Positions 40,810-49,029 of a DNA stretch of 64,000 nucleotides are shown piece after piece. A program made the position numbers and the translations under genes. The stretch comes from Deltaproteobacteria bacterium (GTDB lineage Bacteria > Desulfobacterota > Desulfuromonadia > Desulfuromonadales > Geopsychrobacteraceae). The notes beneath the pieces were generated by a model. That model saw nothing but the letters and a program-made list of their open reading frames with translations, ran no database searches and was not told the origin of the DNA. The stretch covers positions 124,001 to 188,000 of the forward strand of contig JAJRQI010000034.1 in NCBI GenBank assembly GCA_024280335.1, written 5' to 3'. How positions within the stretch are numbered: position 1 is the stretch's first letter; each line of letters starts with the position of its first letter.

Positions 40810-43467
40810 TCACGCGTCTGCAGCCGATGGATACTTACGCCGAACCAGCGCAATTTCATCTTCTCGGCTAAAAATCTGCCCGTCCAGCCTGGCATCAAGT
40901 AACGTCAGGAATATCTTATGGTATCCAGGTCCCGGTGGAAAACCAAGCCCGATCAAATCTTTTCCATCCAATAATACGCGGATTTTTCGCAGATCGGTGA
41001 CATACTGAGAAATCCACTTGCGGACCCGATCATCGCTGGTTCGTGCCATCAGAAACAGGATAATTTCCAGCGACAACCCGCAGAACCAGTGATAAATCTT
41101 GCTATTTTCAGCGGCCTTGCCTGTTGCGGATTGACGTAAAGCAAGCTTCAGCGCGGCACACCCCTGCGGCATCTGCTCAAGTAATAATTGTTGATACTTC
41201 GGTTGCAGATCGAGCCAGCGACTAACCCGTGCGACCCCCTTGTCGGAGAGCGGGTCGAGCAAGCAGAAAAAGTAAACCAACCAACGCTGGTATCTTTCAC
41301 CGGTGTAAAGCAGATCGAACCAACTGCTTGAACGTTCTGCAGCAAAGAACAACTGAGCGGAACGCTGATCAAAGTGCAAACGCAGATCGATGAACTTCAA
41401 CAACTCGAACTGCTCCAGACGACGTAACGCCGAGACCACTTGCGGCTCATCGAGGATATGGCGCAGCTCATTGAGAATCCGTGTTCCACCGACCTTCTTC
41501 ACCAGGTTCAGCCGCACCGCGCTACGCATCAACCGCTCGGTCTGCCGACCGATCCGGAAGCCGAGCCTTTGCTCAAAACGGACCGCACGGAACAGTCGCG
41601 TCGGATCCTCAATAAAACTGAGATTATGTAAGACCCGCACCGACTTATCTTTAAGGTCGCGCTGGCCGCCGAAAAAATCGAGCAGCTGGCCGTAATTATC
41701 CTGATTGAGTGAGATCGTCAGGGTGTTGATGGTAAAGTCACGACGATACAGATCGTGCCGGATCGACGCATGCTCGACTCGCGGCAATGCCGCCGGGCTT
41801 TCGTAGTATTCAATCCGCGCCGAAGCAACATCAATCTTGAAGCCGTCCGGCAAAATAATCACCGCCGTGCCGAACTTGTCGTGGGTGCGGATACGACATT
41901 CCGTGGTCTTGGCAAAGGCTGCGGCAAAGGCGATGCCATCCCCCTCGACCACAACATCGACATCCAGGTTAGCTTCACGCAGCAGCAGGTCACGCACCAA
42001 ACCGCCGACCAGATAGATCCGTACCCCCGCCTGATCGGCAACGGCTGACAATTGCTGCAACAACTGACGGAGAAATTTAGGCAGCTGGGATTCAAGCAAG
42101 CGTCCCAAGTTCTTCCGCTTCAGCCGCATCCCGCCTCGGCTGAATTCGAGCTGTTGATTCTCTTCCGCCTGCCGGCGATCTCCGATCATATAACGCAGCA
42201 GATCGGTACGCGTCACCACTCCGGTCAGCTTACCTTCCTCCAGAACCGGAATGCAACGCTGATTATGGTCGATGATCGCCTGTTGCAAATCCGTCAGCGA
42301 GGTATCCAGTTTCACCTGGGTAAAATCGGTGCTCATCACCTCAGCGATATCGATCCGCAGCAGTTTGTGGTGGGCGATCTTTTCCACCACCTGCCGGGAG
42401 ATAATACCGACGACCTGCAACTGTTCATCGACAACCGGTACCGCGTTGAAACTGAAACGGGTCATCAGTTCCCGGGCGTCCTCAATCGACGCGGTCAACG
42501 GCAAGGTTTTTACCGGACTCGACATCAACAGCTGCGCATCGCAACCGGAACGCACATGTCTACCGAGCCACCCCTCCAGCCGGTCGAGCAGCTGCACCAA
42601 CGGGATGTCGCGCACCGTCCCGGAAGCAGCAAACGCATGTCCGCCACCGCCGAACTCCTGAAACAGCTCGCCGACATGCACTTCAGGCAAGCGGGAGCGG
42701 CCGACCAGAAAAATCCGGTCTTCCATCCGCACTGCAATGATCAGAACATTGAGGTTCTCGATATCCTTGAGCTTGTGTGCCAGGGTAGAGATATCACCGA
42801 CGTAATAATCGATTGAGGCATGAGCGATGGAGATTTTGACCCCATTGACCAGATGGGTTCGGCATGATTTGATCAGTTCGTTGAGCAGATCGACCTGCTC
42901 CGGGGTCATTTCGCGGACCAGAAAATCGGTCACCGTGTTCAGGTTGGCGCCATTCTCCAGCAAAAATGCCGCCGCCTGGTAATCGCGCGGAGTCGTTCCG
43001 GAAAACAGCAGATGCCCGGTATCCTCGTAAAGACCGAGCATCATCATGGTCGCCTCATCCGGCGTCGGGGTAATATTCCGCTCGATAAACAGATGAGCCA
43101 TGATGGTTGTGGTCGCGCCGACCGCTTCAATATGCTCCAACTGTCCACGAACGGTTTTATCATCCGACGGGTGGTGGTCGTAAATGTGCAGTTCCAGCCC
43201 CGGTTTATCGACAATTTCGGCAAAAGAACCGATGCGTGCAGCACTTCGCACATCGACCAGAATCAGGCGGGTCACCTGCTGCAGGTCGATATCACGCACC
43301 CGCTTGACATCGTAGGCGTAAAGAGTGCTTTGCAGCAGAAAATCACGCAAGCCACGCTCTTGCCCGCCGGGAAAAACCAGCACTGCCTGAGGATAAAGTC
43401 GCTTGGCAGCGATCATTGCCCCGAGACAATCAAAATCAGCATTCACATGGGTTGCGATAACTTCCAT
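40810..43467 (-). CDS. DHH-CBS-tRNA nucleotidyltransferase/poly(A) polymerase fusion
   Basis: 885 residues. Residues 1-300 are a DHH/DHHA1 phosphoesterase (THVNADFDCLGAMIAAK, IYDHHPSDD, GGGGHAFAASGTV). Two CBS domains follow (about 310-430). From about 470 comes a class II nucleotidyltransferase: IYLVGGLVRDLLL, the catalytic LDVDVVVEGD, RRDFTINTLTISL and EDPTRLFRAVRFEQRLGFRI. Geobacter is known to split CCA addition between separate C- and A-adding enzymes, and this three-part fusion fits the A-adding or polymerase type. The nucleotides added cannot be decided by reading. Confidence 0.88.
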   Translation of the reverse strand: MEVIATHVNADFDCLGAMIAAKRLYPQAVLVFPGGQERGLRDFLLQSTLYAYDVKRVRDIDLQQVTRLILVDVRSAARIGSFAEIVDKPGLELHIYDHHPSDDKTVRGQLEHIEAVGATTTIMAHLFIERNITPTPDEATMMMLGLYEDTGHLLFSGTTPRDYQAAAFLLENGANLNTVTDFLVREMTPEQVDLLNELIKSCRTHLVNGVKISIAHASIDYYVGDISTLAHKLKDIENLNVLIIAVRMEDRIFLVGRSRLPEVHVGELFQEFGGGGHAFAASGTVRDIPLVQLLDRLEGWLGRHVRSGCDAQLLMSSPVKTLPLTASIEDARELMTRFSFNAVPVVDEQLQVVGIISRQVVEKIAHHKLLRIDIAEVMSTDFTQVKLDTSLTDLQQAIIDHNQRCIPVLEEGKLTGVVTRTDLLRYMIGDRRQAEENQQLEFSRGGMRLKRKNLGRLLESQLPKFLRQLLQQLSAVADQAGVRIYLVGGLVRDLLLREANLDVDVVVEGDGIAFAAAFAKTTECRIRTHDKFGTAVIILPDGFKIDVASARIEYYESPAALPRVEHASIRHDLYRRDFTINTLTISLNQDNYGQLLDFFGGQRDLKDKSVRVLHNLSFIEDPTRLFRAVRFEQRLGFRIGRQTERLMRSAVRLNLVKKVGGTRILNELRHILDEPQVVSALRRLEQFELLKFIDLRLHFDQRSAQLFFAAERSSSWFDLLYTGERYQRWLVYFFCLLDPLSDKGVARVSRWLDLQPKYQQLLLEQMPQGCAALKLALRQSATGKAAENSKIYHWFCGLSLEIILFLMARTSDDRVRKWISQYVTDLRKIRVLLDGKDLIGLGFPPGPGYHKIFLTLLDARLDGQIFSREDEIALVRRKYPSAADA

Positions 43468-43491
43468 AATGGGCCCAGTGACTTCAAAGAC

Positions 43492-43560
43492 AGTGACGAG
43501 TGACTAAAGATCAGTAACGGGTGACGAGTTTTCTACTTAGTTACCCGTCACTCTGTCACT
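43492..43560. repeat. Heptamer repeat array with inverted half
   Basis: The sequence can be cut into 7-base units: AGTGACG, AGTGACT, AAAGATC, AGTAACG, GGTGACG, then on the right TTACCCG, TCACTCT, GTCACTG. The right side is the near reverse complement of the left, so a hairpin can form. It fills the gap between the pyrD stop and the DHH-CBS gene start. Confidence 0.7.
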
Positions 43561-44497
43561 GTTTTAAGCTTCCGATCAGTTCGTTGATATCAGCGATCCC
43601 TTCATTCTGACAGAATTCCTCCAGACCGTCGATAACCGTCTGCATGGCGTTGGGATCGACAAAGTTGGCGGTCCCGACCTGCACGGCCGTGGCGCCGACG
43701 ATCAGAAATTCGAGGGCATCGATCGCCCGAGCGATACCGCCGATACCGATGACCGGCAGCTTGACCGCCTGTACCACCTGATGTACCAGGCGTACGGCGA
43801 CCGGCCGGATCGCCGGACCGGACAGACCACCGATGGTATTGGCCAGCCGTGGTTTGCGAGTCTTCACATCGACCGCCATTCCAGTCAGGGTGTTGATCAG
43901 ACTGATTGCGTCAGCCCCGGCATCCTCAACCGCCCGGGCCAGCACACGGATATCGGTGACATTCGGCGACAGCTTGACGATCAAGGGTTTATCGGTCCGC
44001 TTGCGCACCAGCGACACCACGTCCTGGGCTGCCCGGGCTTCGGTGCCGAAGACAATTCCGCCCTGCTTGACGTTGGGGCAGGAGATATTCATTTCCAGTC
44101 CGGCAACCCCCGGCAGATCGTCCAGTCGTGCGGCAACCTCGGCATACTCTTCTTGGGTATTACCGAAAAAATTAACGATTACCGGTGCGTCGATCTGTTG
44201 AAGAAATGGCATTTTGTCAGCGATAAAGGCATCGATACCGACATTCTGCAGACCGATGGCGTTCAGCATGCCGCTGACGGTCTCGCAGATGCGCGGGGTA
44301 TTGTTGCCCGCCTTCGGCTTGAGCGACAAGCCCTTGGTGACAATGGCGCCGAGCTGGTTCAGGTCGAGATAAGGTGCATATTCTTCGCCGTAACCGAAGG
44401 TTCCAGAGGCCGGCATGACCGGATTTTTCAGCTTGATGCCGGCGATTTCTACCGCCATCTGCGGACGTTTGCTCACTACTTCAGTCTGCTCTGCCAT
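43556..44497 (-). CDS. pyrD: PyrD, dihydroorotate dehydrogenase B catalytic subunit
   Basis: FMN enzyme of pyrimidine synthesis, 313 residues. It has LKNPVMPASGTFGYGEEY, the catalytic region EMNISCPNVKQGG where class 1B enzymes place the active Cys, IVKLSPNVTD, and the FMN-phosphate loops INTLTGMAVD and PVIGIGGI. The length and the neighbouring pyrK assign class 1B, which passes electrons to NAD+. Its start overlaps the pyrK stop by one base. Confidence 0.96.
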   Translation of the reverse strand: MAEQTEVVSKRPQMAVEIAGIKLKNPVMPASGTFGYGEEYAPYLDLNQLGAIVTKGLSLKPKAGNNTPRICETVSGMLNAIGLQNVGIDAFIADKMPFLQQIDAPVIVNFFGNTQEEYAEVAARLDDLPGVAGLEMNISCPNVKQGGIVFGTEARAAQDVVSLVRKRTDKPLIVKLSPNVTDIRVLARAVEDAGADAISLINTLTGMAVDVKTRKPRLANTIGGLSGPAIRPVAVRLVHQVVQAVKLPVIGIGGIARAIDALEFLIVGATAVQVGTANFVDPNAMQTVIDGLEEFCQNEGIADINELIGSLKQ

Positions 44498-45351
44498 CAG
44501 TCACATCCTCCACAGACGCTATCCTGCTGTTCCAGTCGACTCCAATCCAACTGCTCGGCACGAAACACCGGCCCTTGCTTGCAGCTACAGAGGTAACGCG
44601 GTTCAGCATCGGAATGACCGGCTCCTTTGACCACACAACCGAGGCAGGCACCGACGCCGCAGGCCATCAACGCCTCCAGCGAAACCTGCAAAGAAGTACT
44701 GTACCCGGCACAGATTTTCTGCACGGCATCGATCATCGGCATCGGTCCGCAGGCAAACACCGCAGCCTTGGGCTGCGCGGCCAGTTTTTGTTCCAGCACG
44801 CTGGTGACCAGTCCCTGTTCGCCGAGGCTGCCATCCTCAGTCGATACATAGGTTTCCACCCCGAGCCGTTCAAACTCGGTCACGGTGATGATATCGTCAC
44901 GGGTCCGCCCCCCCATCAGCAGGCGTACCTTGGAGGTTTGCACCAGTTTTTCCGCCAGCATGTAGAGAGGCACCAGGCCGATCCCGCCGCCGACCAGAAT
45001 CTTCTCCTCCGCTGGATCGCCCGTTTCAAACCCGCGGCCCAAGGGGCCGAGCAGTTCAATCCGATCCCCCTGATGCAGCTCCTGCATGATCTCGGTACCG
45101 CTGCCGACCACCTTATAGATAATTTCGATAAATTCTTTTTCCGGCATAGCGTCGCAGTCGGCAGGCATAAAACCGACGCGAAAAATCCCGAAGGGGCGGC
45201 GCAACAAGGGTAAAAACGTGTGCTGAACACGGAACATGACAAACTGCCCCGGCGTCGCCAGTTGTTGATACTCGGGTGCCAGAATTCGCATCCGATAGTA
45301 GCCGGGCGCGATCTCCTGATTCGACAAGATGATGGTTTTGTGATTCTTCAT
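44497..45351 (-). CDS. pyrK: PyrK, dihydroorotate dehydrogenase B electron-transfer subunit
   Basis: 284-residue FAD and [2Fe-2S] protein that moves electrons from PyrD to NAD+. FAD-binding: PGQFVMFRV and RPFGIFRV. NAD-binding: LVGGGIGLVPLYMLAEKL. The cluster cysteines lie in MACGVGACLGCVVK and YLCSCKQGPVF near the C-terminus. The ATG at 45351 with AGGAGTGAGG upstream is preferred over the GTG three codons earlier. It lies 11 bases downstream of rimI. Confidence 0.95.
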   Translation of the reverse strand: MKNHKTIILSNQEIAPGYYRMRILAPEYQQLATPGQFVMFRVQHTFLPLLRRPFGIFRVGFMPADCDAMPEKEFIEIIYKVVGSGTEIMQELHQGDRIELLGPLGRGFETGDPAEEKILVGGGIGLVPLYMLAEKLVQTSKVRLLMGGRTRDDIITVTEFERLGVETYVSTEDGSLGEQGLVTSVLEQKLAAQPKAAVFACGPMPMIDAVQKICAGYSTSLQVSLEALMACGVGACLGCVVKGAGHSDAEPRYLCSCKQGPVFRAEQLDWSRLEQQDSVCGGCD

Positions 45352-45362
45352 AAACCTCACTC

Positions 45363-45863
45363 CTAAAGTTCGCGGGCAATCTCCTGGAAATTACGGACCA
45401 TCAACAGAGCATTTTCGCCATCCCGATAATAGCCCGGACGGCTGCCCTCAACAACAAATCCGTGCCGACGATACAGTTGGATTGCCGCCCGGTTCCCCTC
45501 ACGGACCTCAAGCCAGGCGGAATCGAGTCGTTGGCCAAGACAGGGCTCTAAAGCATGTGTCAACAAGCGATCGGCAACACCCTGACGACGCCAGGCGGGA
45601 GCGGTTGCCAGATTGAGAATCTGCATCTCGCCGACAATCAGCCAGAAGCAGATGTAGCCGCAAAGCTGCCCGTCAACGCAGAGCAGATCAAGCTGCGCGA
45701 CCGGGTTACTCAACTCCTGAAGAAACTGCTCGGCAGTCCAGGGATGCGGGTAACAGAGGCGCTCAACGGCAACCACCCGGTCCAGATCTGCGGCCGACAT
45801 CGGCTGAAAGGAAAACTTATTTTGCAACAATTTCGCGACTCGCAGAAAATGACTTTTTTTCAT
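45363..45863 (-). CDS. rimI: RimI-like ribosomal protein S18 alanine N-acetyltransferase
   Basis: 166-residue GNAT acetyltransferase. It has VVAVERLCYPHPWTAEQFLQEL (the RimI E-x4-P-W-T signature), ILNLATAPAWRRQGVADRLL with the acetyl-CoA loop RRQGVA, and LEVREGNRAAIQLYRRHGFVVEG, also typical of RimI. The ATG at 45863 is used; the longer frame crosses the divergent purM promoter region and is rejected. The N-terminal 20 residues before the GNAT core are not conserved. Confidence 0.85.
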   Translation of the reverse strand: MKKSHFLRVAKLLQNKFSFQPMSAADLDRVVAVERLCYPHPWTAEQFLQELSNPVAQLDLLCVDGQLCGYICFWLIVGEMQILNLATAPAWRRQGVADRLLTHALEPCLGQRLDSAWLEVREGNRAAIQLYRRHGFVVEGSRPGYYRDGENALLMVRNFQEIAREL

Positions 45864-45965
45864 GCTAGAATTTCGTCTGGTGACTACGGATTCAGGTTCT
45901 AGCACAATTTCCCTCCACGATACAGATAAAGATGTAACACCCTGTCTGCAAACGCCTTTCAACGG

Positions 45966-45996
45966 TTGACAAAGGTCTTTTCGGGTGCTCTACTGT
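45966..45996 (+). promoter_or_regulatory. Candidate promoter of purM
   Basis: A perfect TTGACA (45966-45971) lies 19 bases before TACTGT (45991-45996), about 30 bases before the purM start. The -10 match is weak. Confidence 0.5.
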
Positions 45997-46026
45997 CCGG
46001 CCATTTGACAACAAGGAGTCGCAGCT

Positions 46027-47067
46027 TTGAGCAAAAAAACGATCACCTATAAAGACGCCGGCGTCGACATCGATGCAGGCAACCAATTCGTCAACCTGAT
46101 CAAGCCACTGGTCAAAGCAACCTCCCGACCGGAGGTACTGACCGATATCGGCGGTTTTGGCGGCCTGTTTTCACTGAACAGCAGCAAATACAAGCGCCCG
46201 ACCCTGGTCGCCGCTACCGATGGTGTCGGCACCAAACTGAAGTTGGCCTTCCTGATGGACAAACATGACAGCGTCGGCATCGACTTGGTCGCCATGTGCG
46301 TCAACGACGTGATCGTTCAGGGTGCGGAGCCGCTGTTCTTTCTTGACTACCTGGCCACCGGCAAGTTGGCTCCGGATGCGGCATTCGAGATCGTCAAGGG
46401 GATCGCCGAAGGCTGCAAGCAGGCGGGCTGTGCTCTGCTAGGCGGAGAAACAGCAGAAATGCCCGGCATGTACGGTGGTGGAGAATACGACCTGGCCGGT
46501 TTTACCGTCGGTGTTGTCGACAACGACAATATCATCGACGGCTCATCGATCACCAAAGGGGACCAGGTGATCGGCATCGCCTCAAGCGGCCTGCATTCCA
46601 ACGGCTACTCGCTGGCGCGAAAAATCTTTCTCGAAGAGATGCAACTCAATCTGCACGACACTCCAGCCGAGCTGGAACAATCGCTTGGCGATGAGCTGCT
46701 GACCCCGACGCGGATCTACGTCAAGAGCATCCTGAATCTGATCAGGGATTTCACCATCAAAGGGATCGCCCACATCACCGGTGGCGGGCTGCTGGAAAAC
46801 CTGCCCCGTGTCCTGCCGCAGCACTGCAAAGCGGTGATCGATCGTGGTAGCTGGGAAAAGCCGATCATCTTTGAAATGTTACGTGACGGCGGCAACATCC
46901 CCGAGGACGAAATGTTCCGCACCTTTAATTACGGGATCGGCATGACCCTGGTCGTCCCGCCGACCGAGGTCGAAGATATCGTCGGGCGGCTTGCCGGACT
47001 GGGCGAACGCGCCTACCTGATCGGTGAGATTGCCGAAGCAGATGAACCGATCGTCGTTCTGGATTAA
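46027..47067 (+). CDS. purM: PurM, phosphoribosylformylglycinamidine cyclo-ligase (TTG start)
   Basis: AIR synthetase of purine biosynthesis, 346 residues. It has ITYKDAGVDIDAGNQFVNLI, GGFGGLF, ATDGVGTKLKLAF, the MCVNDVIVQGAEPLFFLDY segment, GETAEMPGMY and ITGGGLLENLPRVLP. Translation starts at TTG 46027: AAGGAG lies eight bases before it, and the conserved N-terminus begins right there with no ATG available. purN follows 12 bases later. Confidence 0.97.
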   Translation: MSKKTITYKDAGVDIDAGNQFVNLIKPLVKATSRPEVLTDIGGFGGLFSLNSSKYKRPTLVAATDGVGTKLKLAFLMDKHDSVGIDLVAMCVNDVIVQGAEPLFFLDYLATGKLAPDAAFEIVKGIAEGCKQAGCALLGGETAEMPGMYGGGEYDLAGFTVGVVDNDNIIDGSSITKGDQVIGIASSGLHSNGYSLARKIFLEEMQLNLHDTPAELEQSLGDELLTPTRIYVKSILNLIRDFTIKGIAHITGGGLLENLPRVLPQHCKAVIDRGSWEKPIIFEMLRDGGNIPEDEMFRTFNYGIGMTLVVPPTEVEDIVGRLAGLGERAYLIGEIAEADEPIVVLD

Positions 47068-47079
47068 AGCGGGAAAAGC

Positions 47080-47739
47080 ATGAGCACAAATCGCAAACTA
47101 CGCCTCGGGGTGCTGGCCTCAGGTGGCGGCACCAACCTGCAATCGATTGTCGACCAATGCCAGGCGCTGAAAATCGATGCAGAAATCGTTCTGGTTCTCT
47201 GCAACAACCCGGATGCCGGGGCACTGCAACGCGCAGAAAAAGCCGGATTGCCGAATACCTGCATCAACCATCGTGACTTTGCCGATCGGCAAAGTTTCGA
47301 CCGATCGGTGGTCGCGGCGCTCTTGAAAGCGGATGTCGAGCTGGTGGTTCTGGCCGGGTTCATGCGGATCATTTCTGAGGTCTTTCTTGATGCCTTCCCG
47401 CAGCGGATCATCAACATTCACCCCTCTCTGTTGCCCGCCTTTCCGGGGCTGCAGGTACAACAAAAGGCTCTCGACTACGGCGCCCGGTTTTCCGGCTGTA
47501 CGGTTCATTTTGTCGACAATGGCGTTGACACCGGTCCGATTCTCGCCCAAGCGGTCGTGCCGATTTTGGCTGAGGACACGGAAGAAACTCTTTCTGCACG
47601 GATTCTGCAACAGGAGCACAAAATCTACCCGCACGCGATTCAGTTGATTGCCGAGGGTCGGGTTACGATCGAACAACGCCAGGTACGCATCGCCTACGCA
47701 GAAAAGAGCGAAACAGCGCTGATCAACCCGCCACTCTAA
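47080..47739 (+). CDS. purN: PurN, glycinamide ribonucleotide formyltransferase
   Basis: 10-formyl-THF-dependent enzyme of purine synthesis, 219 residues. It has LGVLASGGGTNLQSIVD, VVLAGFMRIIS, the catalytic IINIHPSLLPAFPG with Asn and His, and GCTVHFVDNGVDTGPI with the catalytic Asp. The C-terminus is slightly longer than in E. coli PurN. It is co-transcribed with purM. Confidence 0.97.
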   Translation: MSTNRKLRLGVLASGGGTNLQSIVDQCQALKIDAEIVLVLCNNPDAGALQRAEKAGLPNTCINHRDFADRQSFDRSVVAALLKADVELVVLAGFMRIISEVFLDAFPQRIINIHPSLLPAFPGLQVQQKALDYGARFSGCTVHFVDNGVDTGPILAQAVVPILAEDTEETLSARILQQEHKIYPHAIQLIAEGRVTIEQRQVRIAYAEKSETALINPPL

Positions 47740-47743
47740 ACCG

Positions 47744-47816
47744 GTTCGAAGTTCGCGGTTCGATGTTCGAGATTGTCAACATTGAACTTCGCACAACGAG
47801 CCTCGCACGAGGTTCT
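47744..47816. repeat. GTTCGNN heptamer repeat with inverted half
   Basis: Four tandem units GTTCGAA, GTTCGCG, GTTCGAT, GTTCGAG (47744-47771) are followed by a diverged inverted half containing GAACTTCGCAC and GCCTCGCACGAGG. The array fills the purN-to-DUF523 gap and ends directly before the DUF523 start codon. Confidence 0.85.
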
Positions 47817-47817
47817 T

Positions 47818-48270
47818 ATGCGTACCGCCCTGGTCAGCAGTTGCCTACTCGGTCTGGCTACCCGCTATGACGGCAGTGACAACTACAACCAAGCAGTCAT
47901 CGACTACCTCAAGCGTCAGCAGTTAACACCGATACCGGTCTGCCCGGAACAGTTGGCCGGTCTGCCGACCCCTCGGCCGAAGTGCTGGTTCGCTGCAGGT
48001 TCGGGCGAAACGCTGCTGGCGGGAGACGGCTCCCTGGTCAATGAATACGGCGAGGAGGTCAGTGCGATTTTCCTCAAAGGGGCGGAAGAAAGTCTGAAAC
48101 TGGCACAATTGACCGACTGCCGGACCGCGATCCTGAAACAACGCAGTCCCTCGTGCGGCAGCCGAACCATTCACTGCAACGGTGAACTTATTGAGGGGTT
48201 GGGAGTTACCGCGGCGCTGTTAAAAGAAACGGGGTTACAGGTCCTTAGCGAAGAAGACCTGTCCTTGTAA
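47818..48270 (+). CDS. DUF523 family protein
   Basis: 150 residues matching the DUF523 family: VSSCLLGLATRYDG, VCPEQLAGLPTPRPKCWF, and ILKQRSPSCGSRTIHCNGELIEGLGVTAALL with the SPSCG motif. Several conserved cysteines suggest a metal or sulfur role, but the function is not established. The ATG at 47818 is chosen since the family begins near SSCLLG; the upstream in-frame extension would translate the heptamer repeat region. Possible ribosome-binding site: GAGG. Confidence 0.88.
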   Translation: MRTALVSSCLLGLATRYDGSDNYNQAVIDYLKRQQLTPIPVCPEQLAGLPTPRPKCWFAAGSGETLLAGDGSLVNEYGEEVSAIFLKGAEESLKLAQLTDCRTAILKQRSPSCGSRTIHCNGELIEGLGVTAALLKETGLQVLSEEDLSL

Positions 48271-48348
48271 TTGCGCCGAAAACTATTTGCATCAACATAA
48301 AAAACGTGTTAATAATGCGCGTTCGAAACCTTCAGGAGGATAGTAAAG

Positions 48349-48540
48349 ATGGCTAGAGAATGTGAAATCTGCGGCAAAAAGCCCGTTACCGGAAATAATG
48401 TCAGTCACGCACACAACAAAACCCGTACCGTCTGGAAGCCCAACCTGCAAAAGGTCCGGGCGGTACAGAATGGTTCGGTGAAAGCAATTAAGGTCTGCAC
48501 CCGCTGCATCCGTTCCGGCAAGGTGCAAAAAGCGGTCTGA
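48349..48540 (+). CDS. rpmB: RpmB, 50S ribosomal protein L28
   Basis: 63-residue large-subunit protein. It has [33 protein letters not shown] and [10 protein letters not shown]. Two CxxC pairs (CEIC and CTRC) make this the zinc-binding form of L28. AGGAGG lies about nine bases before the ATG. A strong bidirectional terminator follows. Confidence 0.97.
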   Translation: MARECEICGKKPVTGNNVSHAHNKTRTVWKPNLQKVRAVQNGSVKAIKVCTRCIRSGKVQKAV

Positions 48541-48566
48541 ATCTAAACAGACCGACGAAGACAATC

Positions 48567-48600
48567 AAAAAGGGATGGCCAGTTACGGTCATCCCTTTTT
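48567..48600. terminator. Bidirectional terminator between rpmB and ridA
   Basis: A 14-bp stem with one G-T pair (48567-48580 with 48587-48600) has A and T runs on both sides. It lies 26 bases after the rpmB stop and 21 bases after the convergent ridA stop, so it can end both transcripts. Confidence 0.92.
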
Positions 48601-48621
48601 CTCGTCAAATTTACCATTGCG

Positions 48622-49008
48622 CTATTTGCCGCAATAGACAATCGCATCGATTTCGACCAGCACCCCCTTAGGCAGTGCGGCAACCTGAACCGTTGCCCGT
48701 GCCGGTGCCGGATCAGCACAGTAGCCGGCATAGATCTCATTGACGACGGCAAAATCCCCCAGATCGGCAAGATAAATGGTCGTTTTGGCGACAGCTGCGA
48801 AGTCAACCCCGGCAGCGGCTAAAACGGCGACGAGGTTCTCCATCACCTGCCTGGTTTGCGCCTCAATCCCTCCGGCAACAATCTCACCGGTTTCAGGCAG
48901 TAACGGAATCTGCCCTGAGCAGAAAAGATAATCTCCCGCCTTGATCGCCTGAGAATATGGCCCGATTGCCGCAGGTGCTTTTTCGGTTTGAATCTTCTCC
49001 AAGCCCAT
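48622..49008 (-). CDS. ridA: RidA family reactive intermediate/imine deaminase
   Basis: Hydrolyses reactive enamine/imine intermediates from PLP enzymes. The 128-residue product has AIGPYSQAIKAGDYLFCSGQIPLLPETGEI, the conserved Arg in PAPARATVQVAALPKGVLVEIDAIVY, and the expected length. The predicted trimer keeps the Arg that binds the substrate carboxylate. AAGGAGG precedes the ATG. It lies 21 bases after the C-terminal rel half and shares its transcript. Confidence 0.95.
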   Translation of the reverse strand: MGLEKIQTEKAPAAIGPYSQAIKAGDYLFCSGQIPLLPETGEIVAGGIEAQTRQVMENLVAVLAAAGVDFAAVAKTTIYLADLGDFAVVNEIYAGYCADPAPARATVQVAALPKGVLVEIDAIVYCGK

Positions 49009-49029
49009 ATTTTTCCTCCTTAATCTAGA

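Noticed and set aside
46027-46029. TTG starts of purM and rlmN as an unusual feature
   Set aside because: TTG starts are well known in bacteria; both have normal ribosome-binding sites and conserved N-termini, so they only decide the annotation.
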